From UMGS2069 sp900557585 (lineage in GTDB: Bacteria > Bacillota > Clostridia > Christensenellales > UBA1242): DNA of 64,000 nucleotides. Under the pieces are notes generated by a model. It saw nothing but the letters and a program-made list of their open reading frames with translations, was not told the origin of the DNA and ran no database searches. The translations under genes were made by a program, and so were the position numbers. The stretch spans positions 16,778 through 80,777 of the forward strand of contig CABSCS010000007.1 in NCBI GenBank assembly GCA_902476355.1, in the 5' to 3' direction. Shown here piece after piece: positions 50,737-58,372 of the stretch (within the stretch, counting starts at the first letter, position 1; every line of letters begins with the position of its first letter).

Positions 50737-51555
50737 ATGACGAATTTATTTGAGAACTTTTTTCTAGATAGAGTGGCTTTCACAGTTTTTGGCATGAAGA
50801 TATATTGGTATGGTGTTATCATCACTTTTGCCATCATGCTTGTGTTTGGGCTATCTTTCTTGCTTTGCAAAAGAAAAAAACTAAGTTCAAATTTGCCATA
50901 TGAAATTATCATTGCAATTTTGCCTCTTGGAATTTTGTCGGCAAGGCTGTTTTCAGTTTTGTTTGATAATGGGCTCACCATTGCAGACTATTTCAAGTTC
51001 CGTGAAGGTGGAATGAGCATTATTGGTGCCATTATTGGTGGGCTTGTTGGAATCATCATTTTGTGCCTTGTAAGAAAACACAATTTCCTTGAAGTTGCCG
51101 ACTTGCTTGTTACATTGCTCATTTTGGCACAAGGCATCGGAAGGTGGGGAAACTTTGCCAATGGCGAGGTTTATGGTCAAGTGATAACAAATCCATCTTT
51201 GCAGGTTTTTCCAATTGCAGTGAATATTGATGGAACTTTCTATGAAGCATTGTTTTTCTATGAAAGCGTGCTAGACATTCTTGGTTTTGTGGGGCTGATT
51301 TGCATTTATTGGTTCACAAAACAAAAGGGCTTGTGTCTTGGAACCTATTTGGTTTATTATGGCACTGTGCGTGCAATTTTAGAGCCAAGAAGACAAGCAG
51401 AATATATTTTGAAACTTGGTTCTTTGCCAATTTCGCAGATTATGAGTTTTATCATGATTGCTTGCGGGGTTGCCGTTTTGGTTTATGTTTTGGTGAAAGA
51501 ACTAAAAAATAAAGGAAAAAAAGATGAAACAGAAAAAGTATTACACACAAATTGA
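50737..51555 (+). CDS. lgt: Prolipoprotein diacylglyceryl transferase
   Basis: 272 aa, about seven membrane helices. Transfers diacylglycerol from phosphatidylglycerol to lipobox Cys of prolipoproteins. Motifs: IYWYGVIIT, LSARLF, REGGMSIIGAIIGG, and the signature GRWGNFANGEVYG; the C-terminal EPRRQAEY is near the usual active-site region. Start placed 6 nt after the -10, so leaderless; an ATG further up is inside the promoter. Overlaps the next gene by 32 nt. Confidence 0.93.
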   Translation: MTNLFENFFLDRVAFTVFGMKIYWYGVIITFAIMLVFGLSFLLCKRKKLSSNLPYEIIIAILPLGILSARLFSVLFDNGLTIADYFKFREGGMSIIGAIIGGLVGIIILCLVRKHNFLEVADLLVTLLILAQGIGRWGNFANGEVYGQVITNPSLQVFPIAVNIDGTFYEALFFYESVLDILGFVGLICIYWFTKQKGLCLGTYLVYYGTVRAILEPRRQAEYILKLGSLPISQIMSFIMIACGVAVLVYVLVKELKNKGKKDETEKVLHTN

Positions 51556-52240
51556 GGTTGACGAATATGTTCGCAAACTGATGACAGACAGTGAAATTGC
51601 TTTGTCAAAACAAGCCGAACGTCTTGAAAAAGAAAAACAAATCAACAAAAATTTGTCAAAAGAACTTGAAGAAAGCAAACTCAAAGAAAAAACAACTGCT
51701 CGCCTTTTGACAATTGCCGAAAGAAAGGCAAAATATATCGAGTCGACAACAAGGTCAAAGTGCGCAATGGAAATTGAACGTCTTGCGCGCCTTTCTGAAA
51801 AGTGGGAAGATTTCTTTGCTGGACTTGACGAAAAATATCAGGCAGTTGACAAGGCAAAACTTGACGAATTTAAAGAAGAACTCACTGCTGTGATAAATCA
51901 AATGGTAGACATGCAATCGGGCTTTGAACAACCTGTTTCGCCTGCCGAAAAGGCACATCTTGAAGAAATCAACCGCCTTGGTGTTGTGAAAGAGAAAAAG
52001 AAAAACGAACTTGACGGCAGATTTGACAAACTTGTTCTTGAATTTAATATGAAAATTGGTGACAATGCAACTCGTGGCAGAGGTCGTCCAAAGAAAACCG
52101 AAGCCGAAAAACTTGCAAGCAAAAAAGCAAAATCAACAGTATATCCACCAAAAGGTGCAAGTGGCTTTGACTTTGAAGAAGCCTTAAACCCAACCGACAG
52201 TCTTGAAGACATCATGTCCGACCTCATGGGGAAAAAGTAA
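51524..52240 (+). CDS. Coiled-coil protein with an AT-hook motif
   Basis: 238 aa behind AAAGGAAAAA. Residues ~20-125 are a continuous coiled coil, loosely reminiscent of DivIVA or structural-maintenance proteins. TRGRGRPKK (183-191) matches an AT-hook (RGRP) that binds the minor groove of AT-rich DNA; then a disordered Lys/Ala region and a short acidic tail ending MSDLMGKK. Starts inside lgt, so translation may be coupled to membrane insertion of Lgt. No family known. Confidence 0.75.
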   Translation: MKQKKYYTQIEVDEYVRKLMTDSEIALSKQAERLEKEKQINKNLSKELEESKLKEKTTARLLTIAERKAKYIESTTRSKCAMEIERLARLSEKWEDFFAGLDEKYQAVDKAKLDEFKEELTAVINQMVDMQSGFEQPVSPAEKAHLEEINRLGVVKEKKKNELDGRFDKLVLEFNMKIGDNATRGRGRPKKTEAEKLASKKAKSTVYPPKGASGFDFEEALNPTDSLEDIMSDLMGKK

Positions 52241-52268
52241 AAAAAGACCTAGAAATAGGTCTTTTTTT
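52241..52268. terminator. Terminator after lgt operon, usable from both sides
   Basis: Stem AAAAAGACCTA / TAGGTCTTTTT, GAAA loop. Confidence 0.92.
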
Positions 52269-52445
52269 AGTGATGAAGTAAGAGTGGATAGTGAAAAAAA
52301 AAGGTTGATAGAGTGATGAGTGAATAGTGAAGAGGTACACGGATTTTTTGTAATCATTTATCCGAATAAATGAACGAAGAGGTGGCGGAATGTTCGATGC
52401 TTTCATGTGGTGGCAATATAGTGATAAAGTAAGAGTGATGAGGTT
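52265..52445. repeat. Degenerate GTGATGA/GTGAATAGTGA repeat tract
   Basis: Gene-free spacer between terminator and groEL 3' end. Units such as GTGATGAAGTAAGAGTG recur (52267 and 52420 regions) and GAGTGAATAGTGAAGAGG resembles the tract at 4765-4793 (opposite strand). Confidence 0.5.
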
Positions 52446-52502
52446 GTTTGATTTTTTTATTATATCCAAGTAAAAAATGAAAAAAAGGATATGTTGGTTT
52501 GG

Positions 52503-54098
52503 TTAGTTGTTCTTTTGTTCTTCTGGAAGGTCAACAACAAGGCATTCAGTGGAAAGAAGGGTTGTTGCAACGCTGACGGCGTTTTCAAGGGCAGAAATTT
52601 CAACTTCGGTTGGGTCAACAATTCCGGCTTCGAACATGTCTACAAATTTTAAAGAAAAAGCATCATAGCCAATGTTTGGTTGCTCTTCTTGATAAAGTTT
52701 TGGCAAAATTTCACTGGCATCAAGTCCTGCATTTTCTGCAATCTGGCGGATTGGTGCTTCAATTGCTTTAATGATAATTTCACAACCGATTTTCTCTTCA
52801 TTTTCAAGAGTGTTTGCAAGGTTTACGAGTTCAGGCTTTGCCTTTAAATATGCGGTTCCGCCACCAGTGACAATGCCTTTTTCAAGGCTTACTTTTGAAG
52901 CGGACAACGCGTCTTCAATGCGAAGTTTTTTCTCGGCACATTCGACCTCGGTTTTTGCACCAACTTTAATCACTCCAATGCCTTGGCAAAGTTTTGCAAG
53001 ACGCTCGGCAAGTCGAGTTTTGTCATATTCGTCGGTTGCATTTGCTTGCAAAATTCGAATTTTATTTTTGGTTTCTTCAATCTTTTCTGGGTTTCCAGCG
53101 CCACCAATAATGCTGGTTTTGTCCTTTGAAACTTTAATGGTTTTTGCTTGTCCAAGATGCTCGGTTGAAACTCCTGAAAAGTTATTGTAAAGGGTGGAAG
53201 AAATAAAGGTTGCACCGGTTAAAACTGCAATGTCTTCTAGCATTTCTTTGCGTTTATCTCCAAAAAGTGGAGCCTTCACCGCGCATGTTAAAACCGTTCC
53301 GCGAAGTTTGTTCATTACAAGCGCAGAAAGAGCGTCTTGCTCAATGTCTTCGGCAATAATTAAAAGTGGTTTTCCGATTTGCATTGTTTGTTCAAGAATG
53401 GGTAAAAGTTCGGCAATTGTGTTGATTTTCTTGTCGGTTACAAGCACGAACGCATCAGAAAGAACGCAAAGCATTTTTTCGGTGTCGGTTGCAAAATATG
53501 GGCTTAAAAAGCCACGGTCAAAACTCATTCCTTCAACAATTTCAACGTGGGTTTTGTCGGTTTTAGAGTCGCCAAGAACAATTGTTCCGTCTTTGCCAAC
53601 TTTTTCCATTGCATTTGCAACAATTTTTCCAATTTCAGGGTCTCCCGAAGAGATTGTTGCAACTCTTTCAATGTCGGAAAAAGAAGAGATTGGTTTGCTG
53701 TTTTTTAGAAGTGTGTCAACAACAATTTGTGTTGCTTTTTCAATTCCTTTTTTCAAAAGAAGCGGGCTTTTCCCAGAGGAAAGATTTTTTTGTCCCTCTT
53801 TAATGATTGAACTTGCCAAGATTGTTGCAGTTGTTGTGCCGTCACCAGCAAGTTCGTTTGTTTTGATGCTTGCTTCTTTCAAAAGGCTTGCACCAAGGTT
53901 TTCAAACGGGTCTGCAAGAACAATGTCTTTTGCAATTGTAACGCCGTCGTTGGTGATAAGTGGAGAGGTATATTTTCTTTCAAGAACAACATTTCTGCCT
54001 CTTGGGCCAAGTGTAAGGCGCACTGCATTTGCAATTTTTTGCACGCCATTTTCAAGTGCTTTGCGTGCTTCTTCTCCATATAAAATTTGTTTGCTCAT
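52503..54098 (-). CDS. groEL: Chaperonin GroEL
   Basis: 531 aa. Ring-forming ATP-driven folding chamber. Motifs: RLTLGPRGRNVVLE, DGVTIAKDI, ELAGDGTTTATILASSII (ATP site, Asp), and DALSASKVSLEKGIVTGGG with the catalytic Asp. The C-terminus lacks the Gly-Gly-Met tail and is a little short. GGAG upstream; 16 nt after groES. Confidence 0.97.
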   Translation of the reverse strand: MSKQILYGEEARKALENGVQKIANAVRLTLGPRGRNVVLERKYTSPLITNDGVTIAKDIVLADPFENLGASLLKEASIKTNELAGDGTTTATILASSIIKEGQKNLSSGKSPLLLKKGIEKATQIVVDTLLKNSKPISSFSDIERVATISSGDPEIGKIVANAMEKVGKDGTIVLGDSKTDKTHVEIVEGMSFDRGFLSPYFATDTEKMLCVLSDAFVLVTDKKINTIAELLPILEQTMQIGKPLLIIAEDIEQDALSALVMNKLRGTVLTCAVKAPLFGDKRKEMLEDIAVLTGATFISSTLYNNFSGVSTEHLGQAKTIKVSKDKTSIIGGAGNPEKIEETKNKIRILQANATDEYDKTRLAERLAKLCQGIGVIKVGAKTEVECAEKKLRIEDALSASKVSLEKGIVTGGGTAYLKAKPELVNLANTLENEEKIGCEIIIKAIEAPIRQIAENAGLDASEILPKLYQEEQPNIGYDAFSLKFVDMFEAGIVDPTEVEISALENAVSVATTLLSTECLVVDLPEEQKNN

Positions 54099-54114
54099 TT
54101 TGTTTTCTCCTTTG

Positions 54115-54399
54115 CTATTCTAAAACTGCTAAAATGTCGGTTTGACGAACGAAAATTATAGATTTTTTGTTAATCACGGCTTCAACGCCTGAATATTTAT
54201 TGAAAAGAACGGTGTCGCCTTCTTTAACTTGAAGAACAAGTTTTTTTCCGTCGGCATTTTCTTCTCCGGTTGGGACAAACAAAACTTTTCCGGTTTTGAT
54301 GCCTTCTGATTCGTGCTTTCCAAGAAAAATTCCGCTTTCGGTTTGTTCTTCTTTTTCTTCGCAAATTGCAATGCGGTCAAAAAGTGGTTTAATTTTCAT
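54115..54399 (-). CDS. groES: Co-chaperonin GroES
   Basis: 94 aa, MKIKPLFDRIAICEEKEEQTESGIFL start behind GAAGGAG. GEENADGKKLVLQVKEGDTVLFNKYSGVEA and the C-terminal ILAVLE fit. A longer reading that starts at 54564 is spurious. No CIRCE consensus, but an N9-spaced inverted repeat lies upstream. Confidence 0.95.
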   Translation of the reverse strand: MKIKPLFDRIAICEEKEEQTESGIFLGKHESEGIKTGKVLFVPTGEENADGKKLVLQVKEGDTVLFNKYSGVEAVINKKSIIFVRQTDILAVLE

Positions 54400-54476
54400 G
54401 TGATTCTCCTTCATATTCATTATGCATTTGCCATAAAATTTAACAAAAAAGAAATTTGCAAATCGGTGGCAAAAAT

Positions 54477-54501
54477 TGTCACAATAAAAAACTTTGTGAC
54501 A
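54477..54501. promoter_or_regulatory. Inverted repeat TGTCACAA-N9-TTGTGACA between groES and SPOR-like gene
   Basis: Perfect 8-bp arms (54477-54484 and 54494-54501) with the same 9-nt spacing as CIRCE (HrcA), but a different arm sequence. It overlaps the -35 (TTGTGA) of the plus-strand gene and lies upstream of a probable groES promoter (TTGTTA-N16-CATAAT). Confidence 0.6.
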
Positions 54502-54534
54502 CATCATTTTCATTATATAAAAGGAAATTTCACG

Positions 54535-55326
54535 GTGCAAGAAACAGTGACAGCGCGCTATCATTATAATTTGGTGTCATCAAGGCAAAACGGGTTCAAA
54601 ATGCTTATGATGTTTTTTGCTGTCTTGCTTTGTGCGCTTCTGATTTTTGCTCTTTTTTCACATTTTCTTTTTCAAAACAAAAAGGCAAACTTGTTTGAAG
54701 AAAAAACTGTTTTCTATGTTGTGCTTGAAAAAACTAAAAACAAAAGCCATGTAGAGTCGTTACAAAAAACTGTGCAAAACGCAAGAGGGGCAGGATATAT
54801 GATTGAAGATGACGGCTTTTTCAAAATTGTTGGCTATGCCTATTTCTCAAAACAAGTTGCAGAAAGTGTGCTAAAACGGGTGAAAGAAAAGTTTGTCCAA
54901 GCAGAAATCGTTGCAAAAACTTTGCCAAAAATAAAAAGGAAAATCAAAAATATAATCAAAAGTGAACATGATTTTTTGCTCGCATTGGAGTTTGTTGAAA
55001 ATGTGACGCAAGAGCTCTATGAAGACATTGCAAAATATTCAAAATCAAAAATTTCAAAAGTTCAGTTGTTTGAGTTTTTGCAAAAAACAAAACTTGAATT
55101 GAGCGAAAAACAAAAACGGATTTCAGAAATTGAGAACAAGATAAAATCGGAAATTCAAATCAAAGAGCAGTTTCAAATTGCTTTGTCAAGTGTTGAAAGT
55201 GTTTTCCAAGACTGCATCAGCGTTGTTTCAAGAATGGGCGCAATTGACCAAACAATGAAAAATGCAGTTGTGCTTTTGCTTGAAATGCAGGGGCTTCTTC
55301 GTGAAAATTTGAATAAAATCAAATAA
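54535..55326 (+). CDS. Membrane protein with SPOR-like domain
   Basis: 263 aa from a GTG 9 nt after AAGGA. Residues 1-20 cytosolic, helix 22-45, then FYVVLEKTKNKSHVESLQKTVQNA...GYMIEDDGFFKIVGYAYFSKQVAESVLKRVKE (about 60-125), which fits the SPOR pattern (YxVxxGxF...A..A). Residues 150-263 are helical. SPOR domains bind denuded septal glycan, which suits its position just before sepF. An upstream extension lies antisense to groES and is rejected. Confidence 0.68.
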   Translation: MQETVTARYHYNLVSSRQNGFKMLMMFFAVLLCALLIFALFSHFLFQNKKANLFEEKTVFYVVLEKTKNKSHVESLQKTVQNARGAGYMIEDDGFFKIVGYAYFSKQVAESVLKRVKEKFVQAEIVAKTLPKIKRKIKNIIKSEHDFLLALEFVENVTQELYEDIAKYSKSKISKVQLFEFLQKTKLELSEKQKRISEIENKIKSEIQIKEQFQIALSSVESVFQDCISVVSRMGAIDQTMKNAVVLLLEMQGLLRENLNKIK

Positions 55327-55383
55327 AATGTAAGAAATTGTAACATTGTTTTGATTTTTATTTGTAAAAATTATATAATTTGG

Positions 55384-55389
55384 TATAAT
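55384..55389 (+). promoter_or_regulatory. sepF promoter (extended -10)
   Basis: TGGTATAAT with TTGTAA/TTTGTA near 55361. Confidence 0.7.
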
Positions 55390-55413
55390 AAATATACTAA
55401 GCAAAAGGAAGAG

Positions 55414-56019
55414 ATGAAAATGGGCTTGATGAATTGGTTAATGAAAGGCATTGGTTTTGAAGGTGAAGAGGGCACTGTTGAAAGTGCCGAGGCAATTCAT
55501 GAAGAAAAACGCAAGATGAAAGAACTCAAAAAACAAGAAAAAATGGCGCGCAAACTTGAACGTCAAAAAGCCAAAAATGCAAATCTTAAAAAGCAACTTG
55601 AACCTGAAGAGGAAGAAGAACAGGTTCCAGAACAACATGTCCAAATTTCAGAAACTTCTTTTCCACATGATGAACCAGAACAACAAACTTTTGACAACAA
55701 TCAATATGGTTCGCAATCTTACGGAGGATATGACGGTCAGTCATATGGTCAAACATCAATGAACACCTATGGAAATAAAAACATTGTTTTCTTCTATCCA
55801 AAAAGTTATGGAGAAGTGAAACAACTTATTGATTATCTTAAACAAGGCGAATCTGTAATGCTCAACCTTGACGGCATCGGCGACGCCGAGGCTCAACGCA
55901 TGCTCGACTTTTCAAGTGGCGCGGTTTATGCTGTGAATGGCTCAATAAAGCGTGTTGCAGGAAACATTTTCCTTTTGACACCAGAGGGTCTTGGGATCAT
56001 TTCGAACCAAAAACAATAA
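55414..56019 (+). CDS. sepF: Cell division protein SepF
   Basis: 201 aa (199 if the second ATG at 55420 is used; AAGGAAGAG is nearer the first). N-terminal amphipathic MGLMNWLMKGIGF, a charged linker (30-120) rich in Lys/Glu then Gln/Tyr/Gly, and a C-terminal SepF domain (~120-200): IVFFYPKSYGEVKQLIDYLKQGESVMLNLDGIGDAEAQRMLDFSSGAVYAVNGSIKRVAGNIFLLTP. Anchors FtsZ to the membrane in bacteria without FtsA-dependence. Confidence 0.95.
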   Translation: MKMGLMNWLMKGIGFEGEEGTVESAEAIHEEKRKMKELKKQEKMARKLERQKAKNANLKKQLEPEEEEEQVPEQHVQISETSFPHDEPEQQTFDNNQYGSQSYGGYDGQSYGQTSMNTYGNKNIVFFYPKSYGEVKQLIDYLKQGESVMLNLDGIGDAEAQRMLDFSSGAVYAVNGSIKRVAGNIFLLTPEGLGIISNQKQ

Positions 56020-56025
56020 AGTAGC

Positions 56026-56054
56026 AAAAGAACAGAAAATTTTTCTGTTCTTTT
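56026..56054 (+). terminator. sepF terminator
   Basis: Stem AAAAGAACAGAAAA / TTTTCTGTTCTTTT. Confidence 0.9.
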
Positions 56055-56129
56055 CTTTTGCATATTTTAGTAAAAATGCCCTGATTGTATTTTCTGAAAA
56101 GAAAATGATATGTTTTTTACAAAATAAAA

Positions 56130-56154
56130 TTGTCATGGCAAGTTGCCATGACAA
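56130..56154. promoter_or_regulatory. 25-nt perfect palindrome
   Basis: TTGTCATGGCAA-G-TTGCCATGACAA, in the gap between the convergent sepF and DivIVA-like genes. No T-run follows. Could be an operator-like site, a cruciform or a decayed terminator. Confidence 0.6.
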
Positions 56155-56219
56155 CGAAAGGTGGAAAGCAGAAAAATAAAAATGAACATATTTCTATTTT
56201 TTATGACTTTTTTTTACAA

Positions 56220-56381
56220 CTACTTTTTCTTATTTTTTACCGATCTTTCAAGCCTTAAAATTTCATTTCGAAGATAGTTTATATCTTTTTGTTGCAGAGA
56301 TAATTTATCATCTTTTTGTTTAATGATTTCATTCACTGCTTGTTTGTTATATCCAATGAAACTTGAAGGAATGTTGTCCAT
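56220..56381 (-). CDS. Tiny DivIVA/GpsB-like N-terminal domain protein
   Basis: 53 aa from the ATG behind GGAGAAG. IPSSFIGYNKQAVNEIIKQKDDKLSLQQKDINYLRNEI matches the start of DivIVA/GpsB (FxGYdxxxVdxfl + coiled coil), the membrane-curvature/lipid-binding module, but with almost no further coiled coil. Adjacent to sepF, so a role in division is plausible. A longer upstream reading lacks a ribosome site. Confidence 0.68.
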   Translation of the reverse strand: MDNIPSSFIGYNKQAVNEIIKQKDDKLSLQQKDINYLRNEILRLERSVKNKKK

Positions 56382-56455
56382 TTTTCTTCTCCTGCTATTA
56401 CTAGAATATACATTTTTCGTCAAAATTATGCATTCTTCACATTGCTTTTATTCAT

Positions 56456-56484
56456 TTGACATTTTTTCTTGTTTTTGTTATGCT
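56456..56484 (+). promoter_or_regulatory. Promoter of LMW-PTP-rpiB
   Basis: TTGACA (56456-56461), N17, TATGCT (56479-56484). Confidence 0.75.
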
Positions 56485-56501
56485 ATTTATAGGTGAAAAA
56501 T

Positions 56502-56945
56502 ATGTATAGACTTCTTTTGGTTTGCACTGGAAACTCTTGCCGAAGTCCAATGCTTGAAACCATTTTGAAAGACAAATTGAAAAAGGCTAACAAACAAGCC
56601 GAAATCAAAAGCGCTGGGCTTGCGGTTAAGCCTGGTGACAAGGTGACAAAAGAGGCTCGCGATGCGCTCAAAAGTCGTGGTCTTGTAATTCGTCACAAAC
56701 CAACTGCGCTCACAGCCAAAGCACTTGAACGTGCCGACACCGTGATAACCATGACCGATGAACAAAAACAATATTTGAAAAATGATAAATGTTTTTATAA
56801 AGTTTTTTCAATGCGCGAAGTTGTTGGATTCAATGTTCCCGACCCATTTGGCTTTGGAACAAGAACCTATGACGAGTGTGCCTATGTGCTTGAAAAAGCG
56901 TCTGATATTATAATTGAAAATTTGATAAAGGCAGGGAAGATATAA
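56502..56945 (+). CDS. Low-molecular-weight protein tyrosine/arginine phosphatase
   Basis: 147 aa. P-loop VCTGNSCRSP (Cys8-X5-Arg14), and the general acid in PDPFGFGTRTYDECA. Related to B. subtilis YwlE (phosphoarginine phosphatase) by position next to rpiB. ATG chosen with AGGTG; a GTG three codons upstream lies at the likely transcription start. Stop overlaps the rpiB start by one base. Confidence 0.9.
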   Translation: MYRLLLVCTGNSCRSPMLETILKDKLKKANKQAEIKSAGLAVKPGDKVTKEARDALKSRGLVIRHKPTALTAKALERADTVITMTDEQKQYLKNDKCFYKVFSMREVVGFNVPDPFGFGTRTYDECAYVLEKASDIIIENLIKAGKI

Positions 56946-57406
56946 TGAAGATTTTTCTTGGATATGACAGAAGAGGCGAAAAACTTGCACTTCATCTTGC
57001 AGAAGTTTTAACCGAAATGGGACACGAGGTGAACATTCCTCTTGATGAAGAAGAAAGCCACAAAAACTATCCTGTTCAAGCTGAGGCAGTTTGCAAAAAT
57101 GTTTTGAAAAATAAAGATAGCAAGGGTTTGCTTATTTGTGGAACTGGCGTTGGCATGATGATGGCATCAAACCGTTTTGAAAAAATCAGAGCAGTTCTTG
57201 CATGGAAACCAGCAGTTGCATATTTTGCAAAAAGACATGAAAATGCAAATGTTTTGGTGCTTGCTGGCGGATATAAAGATGACAAATTTGCTGTGAAACA
57301 ATCATCAAAACCAGAAGAAATTTTGAAGGCGTTCCTTGAAACCGAATTTGAGGGCGACCGCCACGAAGCAAGAATAAAAATGCTTGATGAAATCGCAAAA
57401 AAATAG
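56945..57406 (+). CDS. rpiB: Ribose-5-phosphate isomerase B
   Basis: 153 aa. GYDRRGEKLALHLAEVL start (usual GxDHxG is altered: GYDRRG), LICGTGVGMMMASNRFEKIRAVL with the GTG loop, HENANVLVLAGG. Interconverts ribulose-5-P and ribose-5-P, or an allose-type analogue. The His-to-Arg change in the first motif (D-H to D-R) is notable. Coupled to the phosphatase gene, as in the Bacillus ywlE-ywlF order. Confidence 0.9.
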   Translation: MKIFLGYDRRGEKLALHLAEVLTEMGHEVNIPLDEEESHKNYPVQAEAVCKNVLKNKDSKGLLICGTGVGMMMASNRFEKIRAVLAWKPAVAYFAKRHENANVLVLAGGYKDDKFAVKQSSKPEEILKAFLETEFEGDRHEARIKMLDEIAKK

Positions 57407-57417
57407 GACAAAAAAAC

Positions 57418-58254
57418 ATGGACGAAAAACAACTGATAAAAAATGAAAACAATGTTAAAATGCAAAATACTGCAAAAAATAGTGAATTATTTGCAATTTT
57501 GAAATATGCTTTTGCAACTTTGTTTGCGTGCGTTGTTGCAGTTTTCTATTTCTTTGCAGTGTCTTTTTGTTTGTTTCCAAAAACCGCAATTTCAGCAAGT
57601 GAAAAAATGAACTGGAAGGGTGGAGAGGTTCTTGGATATGAACAAATTTATAAAAAATCTGGAAAGATAGAAGACCTTTATAACCTTACGCTTGCAACAA
57701 TCAAGGCAAACAGACATGGTCAAACAATTTCATGCATTCAAAAACTTCAAGAAGATGTCGACTATGATGCATTTTGCGAAAAACTTGATAACAGCGCAAA
57801 ACAAAGCGTGAAAAAAGAATATGTTGCATATGTCGCAAACCTAGACTCATATTTGCAAAACCAAAAAGTTGTTGCACTTTATAAAAATGGAAAAAAGACA
57901 AAAGCCGAAGCAACTGCAATTGCCGACCTTGAAAGACAAAATCGTTACACTTTTGCGCTTGATGCCTATGTTTCATGTTTTGCGGGAGCAAAAAACGAAA
58001 AGCAACTTCTTGCAAGTCTTGCAGATGAGGAATATAAATCAAAAACCATTTTGCAACTTATTGATGACAAAATTGCTTTGCTTGAATATTCTTCTTTGAA
58101 CGAAATTGAGCAAATCATGAGTGTTTATACACTTTTAAAAATCAATAAAGTGAAATATGCAATGCAATCTGCAAAAGGTCTTGATGCCGATGCTGAAAAC
58201 ACAAAACAAGAAATCACTCGCCTTCAAAGTGAATATGCAACCCTTGTTGCGTAA
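57418..58254 (+). CDS. Unrecognised membrane-anchored helical protein
   Basis: 278 aa. One membrane helix (about 27-50) after a polar N-terminus, then an all-helical, TPR-like extracytoplasmic or cytosolic domain (SGKIEDLYNLTLATIKANRHGQTISC...). Family unknown. Weak ribosome site (GGAC), 11 nt after rpiB, so probably in its operon. Confidence 0.72.
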   Translation: MDEKQLIKNENNVKMQNTAKNSELFAILKYAFATLFACVVAVFYFFAVSFCLFPKTAISASEKMNWKGGEVLGYEQIYKKSGKIEDLYNLTLATIKANRHGQTISCIQKLQEDVDYDAFCEKLDNSAKQSVKKEYVAYVANLDSYLQNQKVVALYKNGKKTKAEATAIADLERQNRYTFALDAYVSCFAGAKNEKQLLASLADEEYKSKTILQLIDDKIALLEYSSLNEIEQIMSVYTLLKINKVKYAMQSAKGLDADAENTKQEITRLQSEYATLVA

Positions 58255-58272
58255 AAGTTTTTTATTTGCTAT

Positions 58273-58306
58273 AAAAAAAACACTAGAAAATTTCTAGTGT
58301 TTTTTT
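58273..58306. terminator. Bidirectional terminator (rpiB operon / glyS)
   Basis: Stem AAAAAAACACTAGAAA / TTTCTAGTGTTTTTTT. Confidence 0.92.
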
Positions 58307-58372
58307 GTGTTAAATTTAAAAATATTTGTTAAATAATTATCAAATTTGGACTTCTAAAAATGATGCGATATT

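Noticed and set aside
54400..54534. Extension of the SPOR-like protein upstream, antisense to groES
   Set aside because: Low-complexity Phe-rich translation, no ribosome site, and it overlaps promoters.
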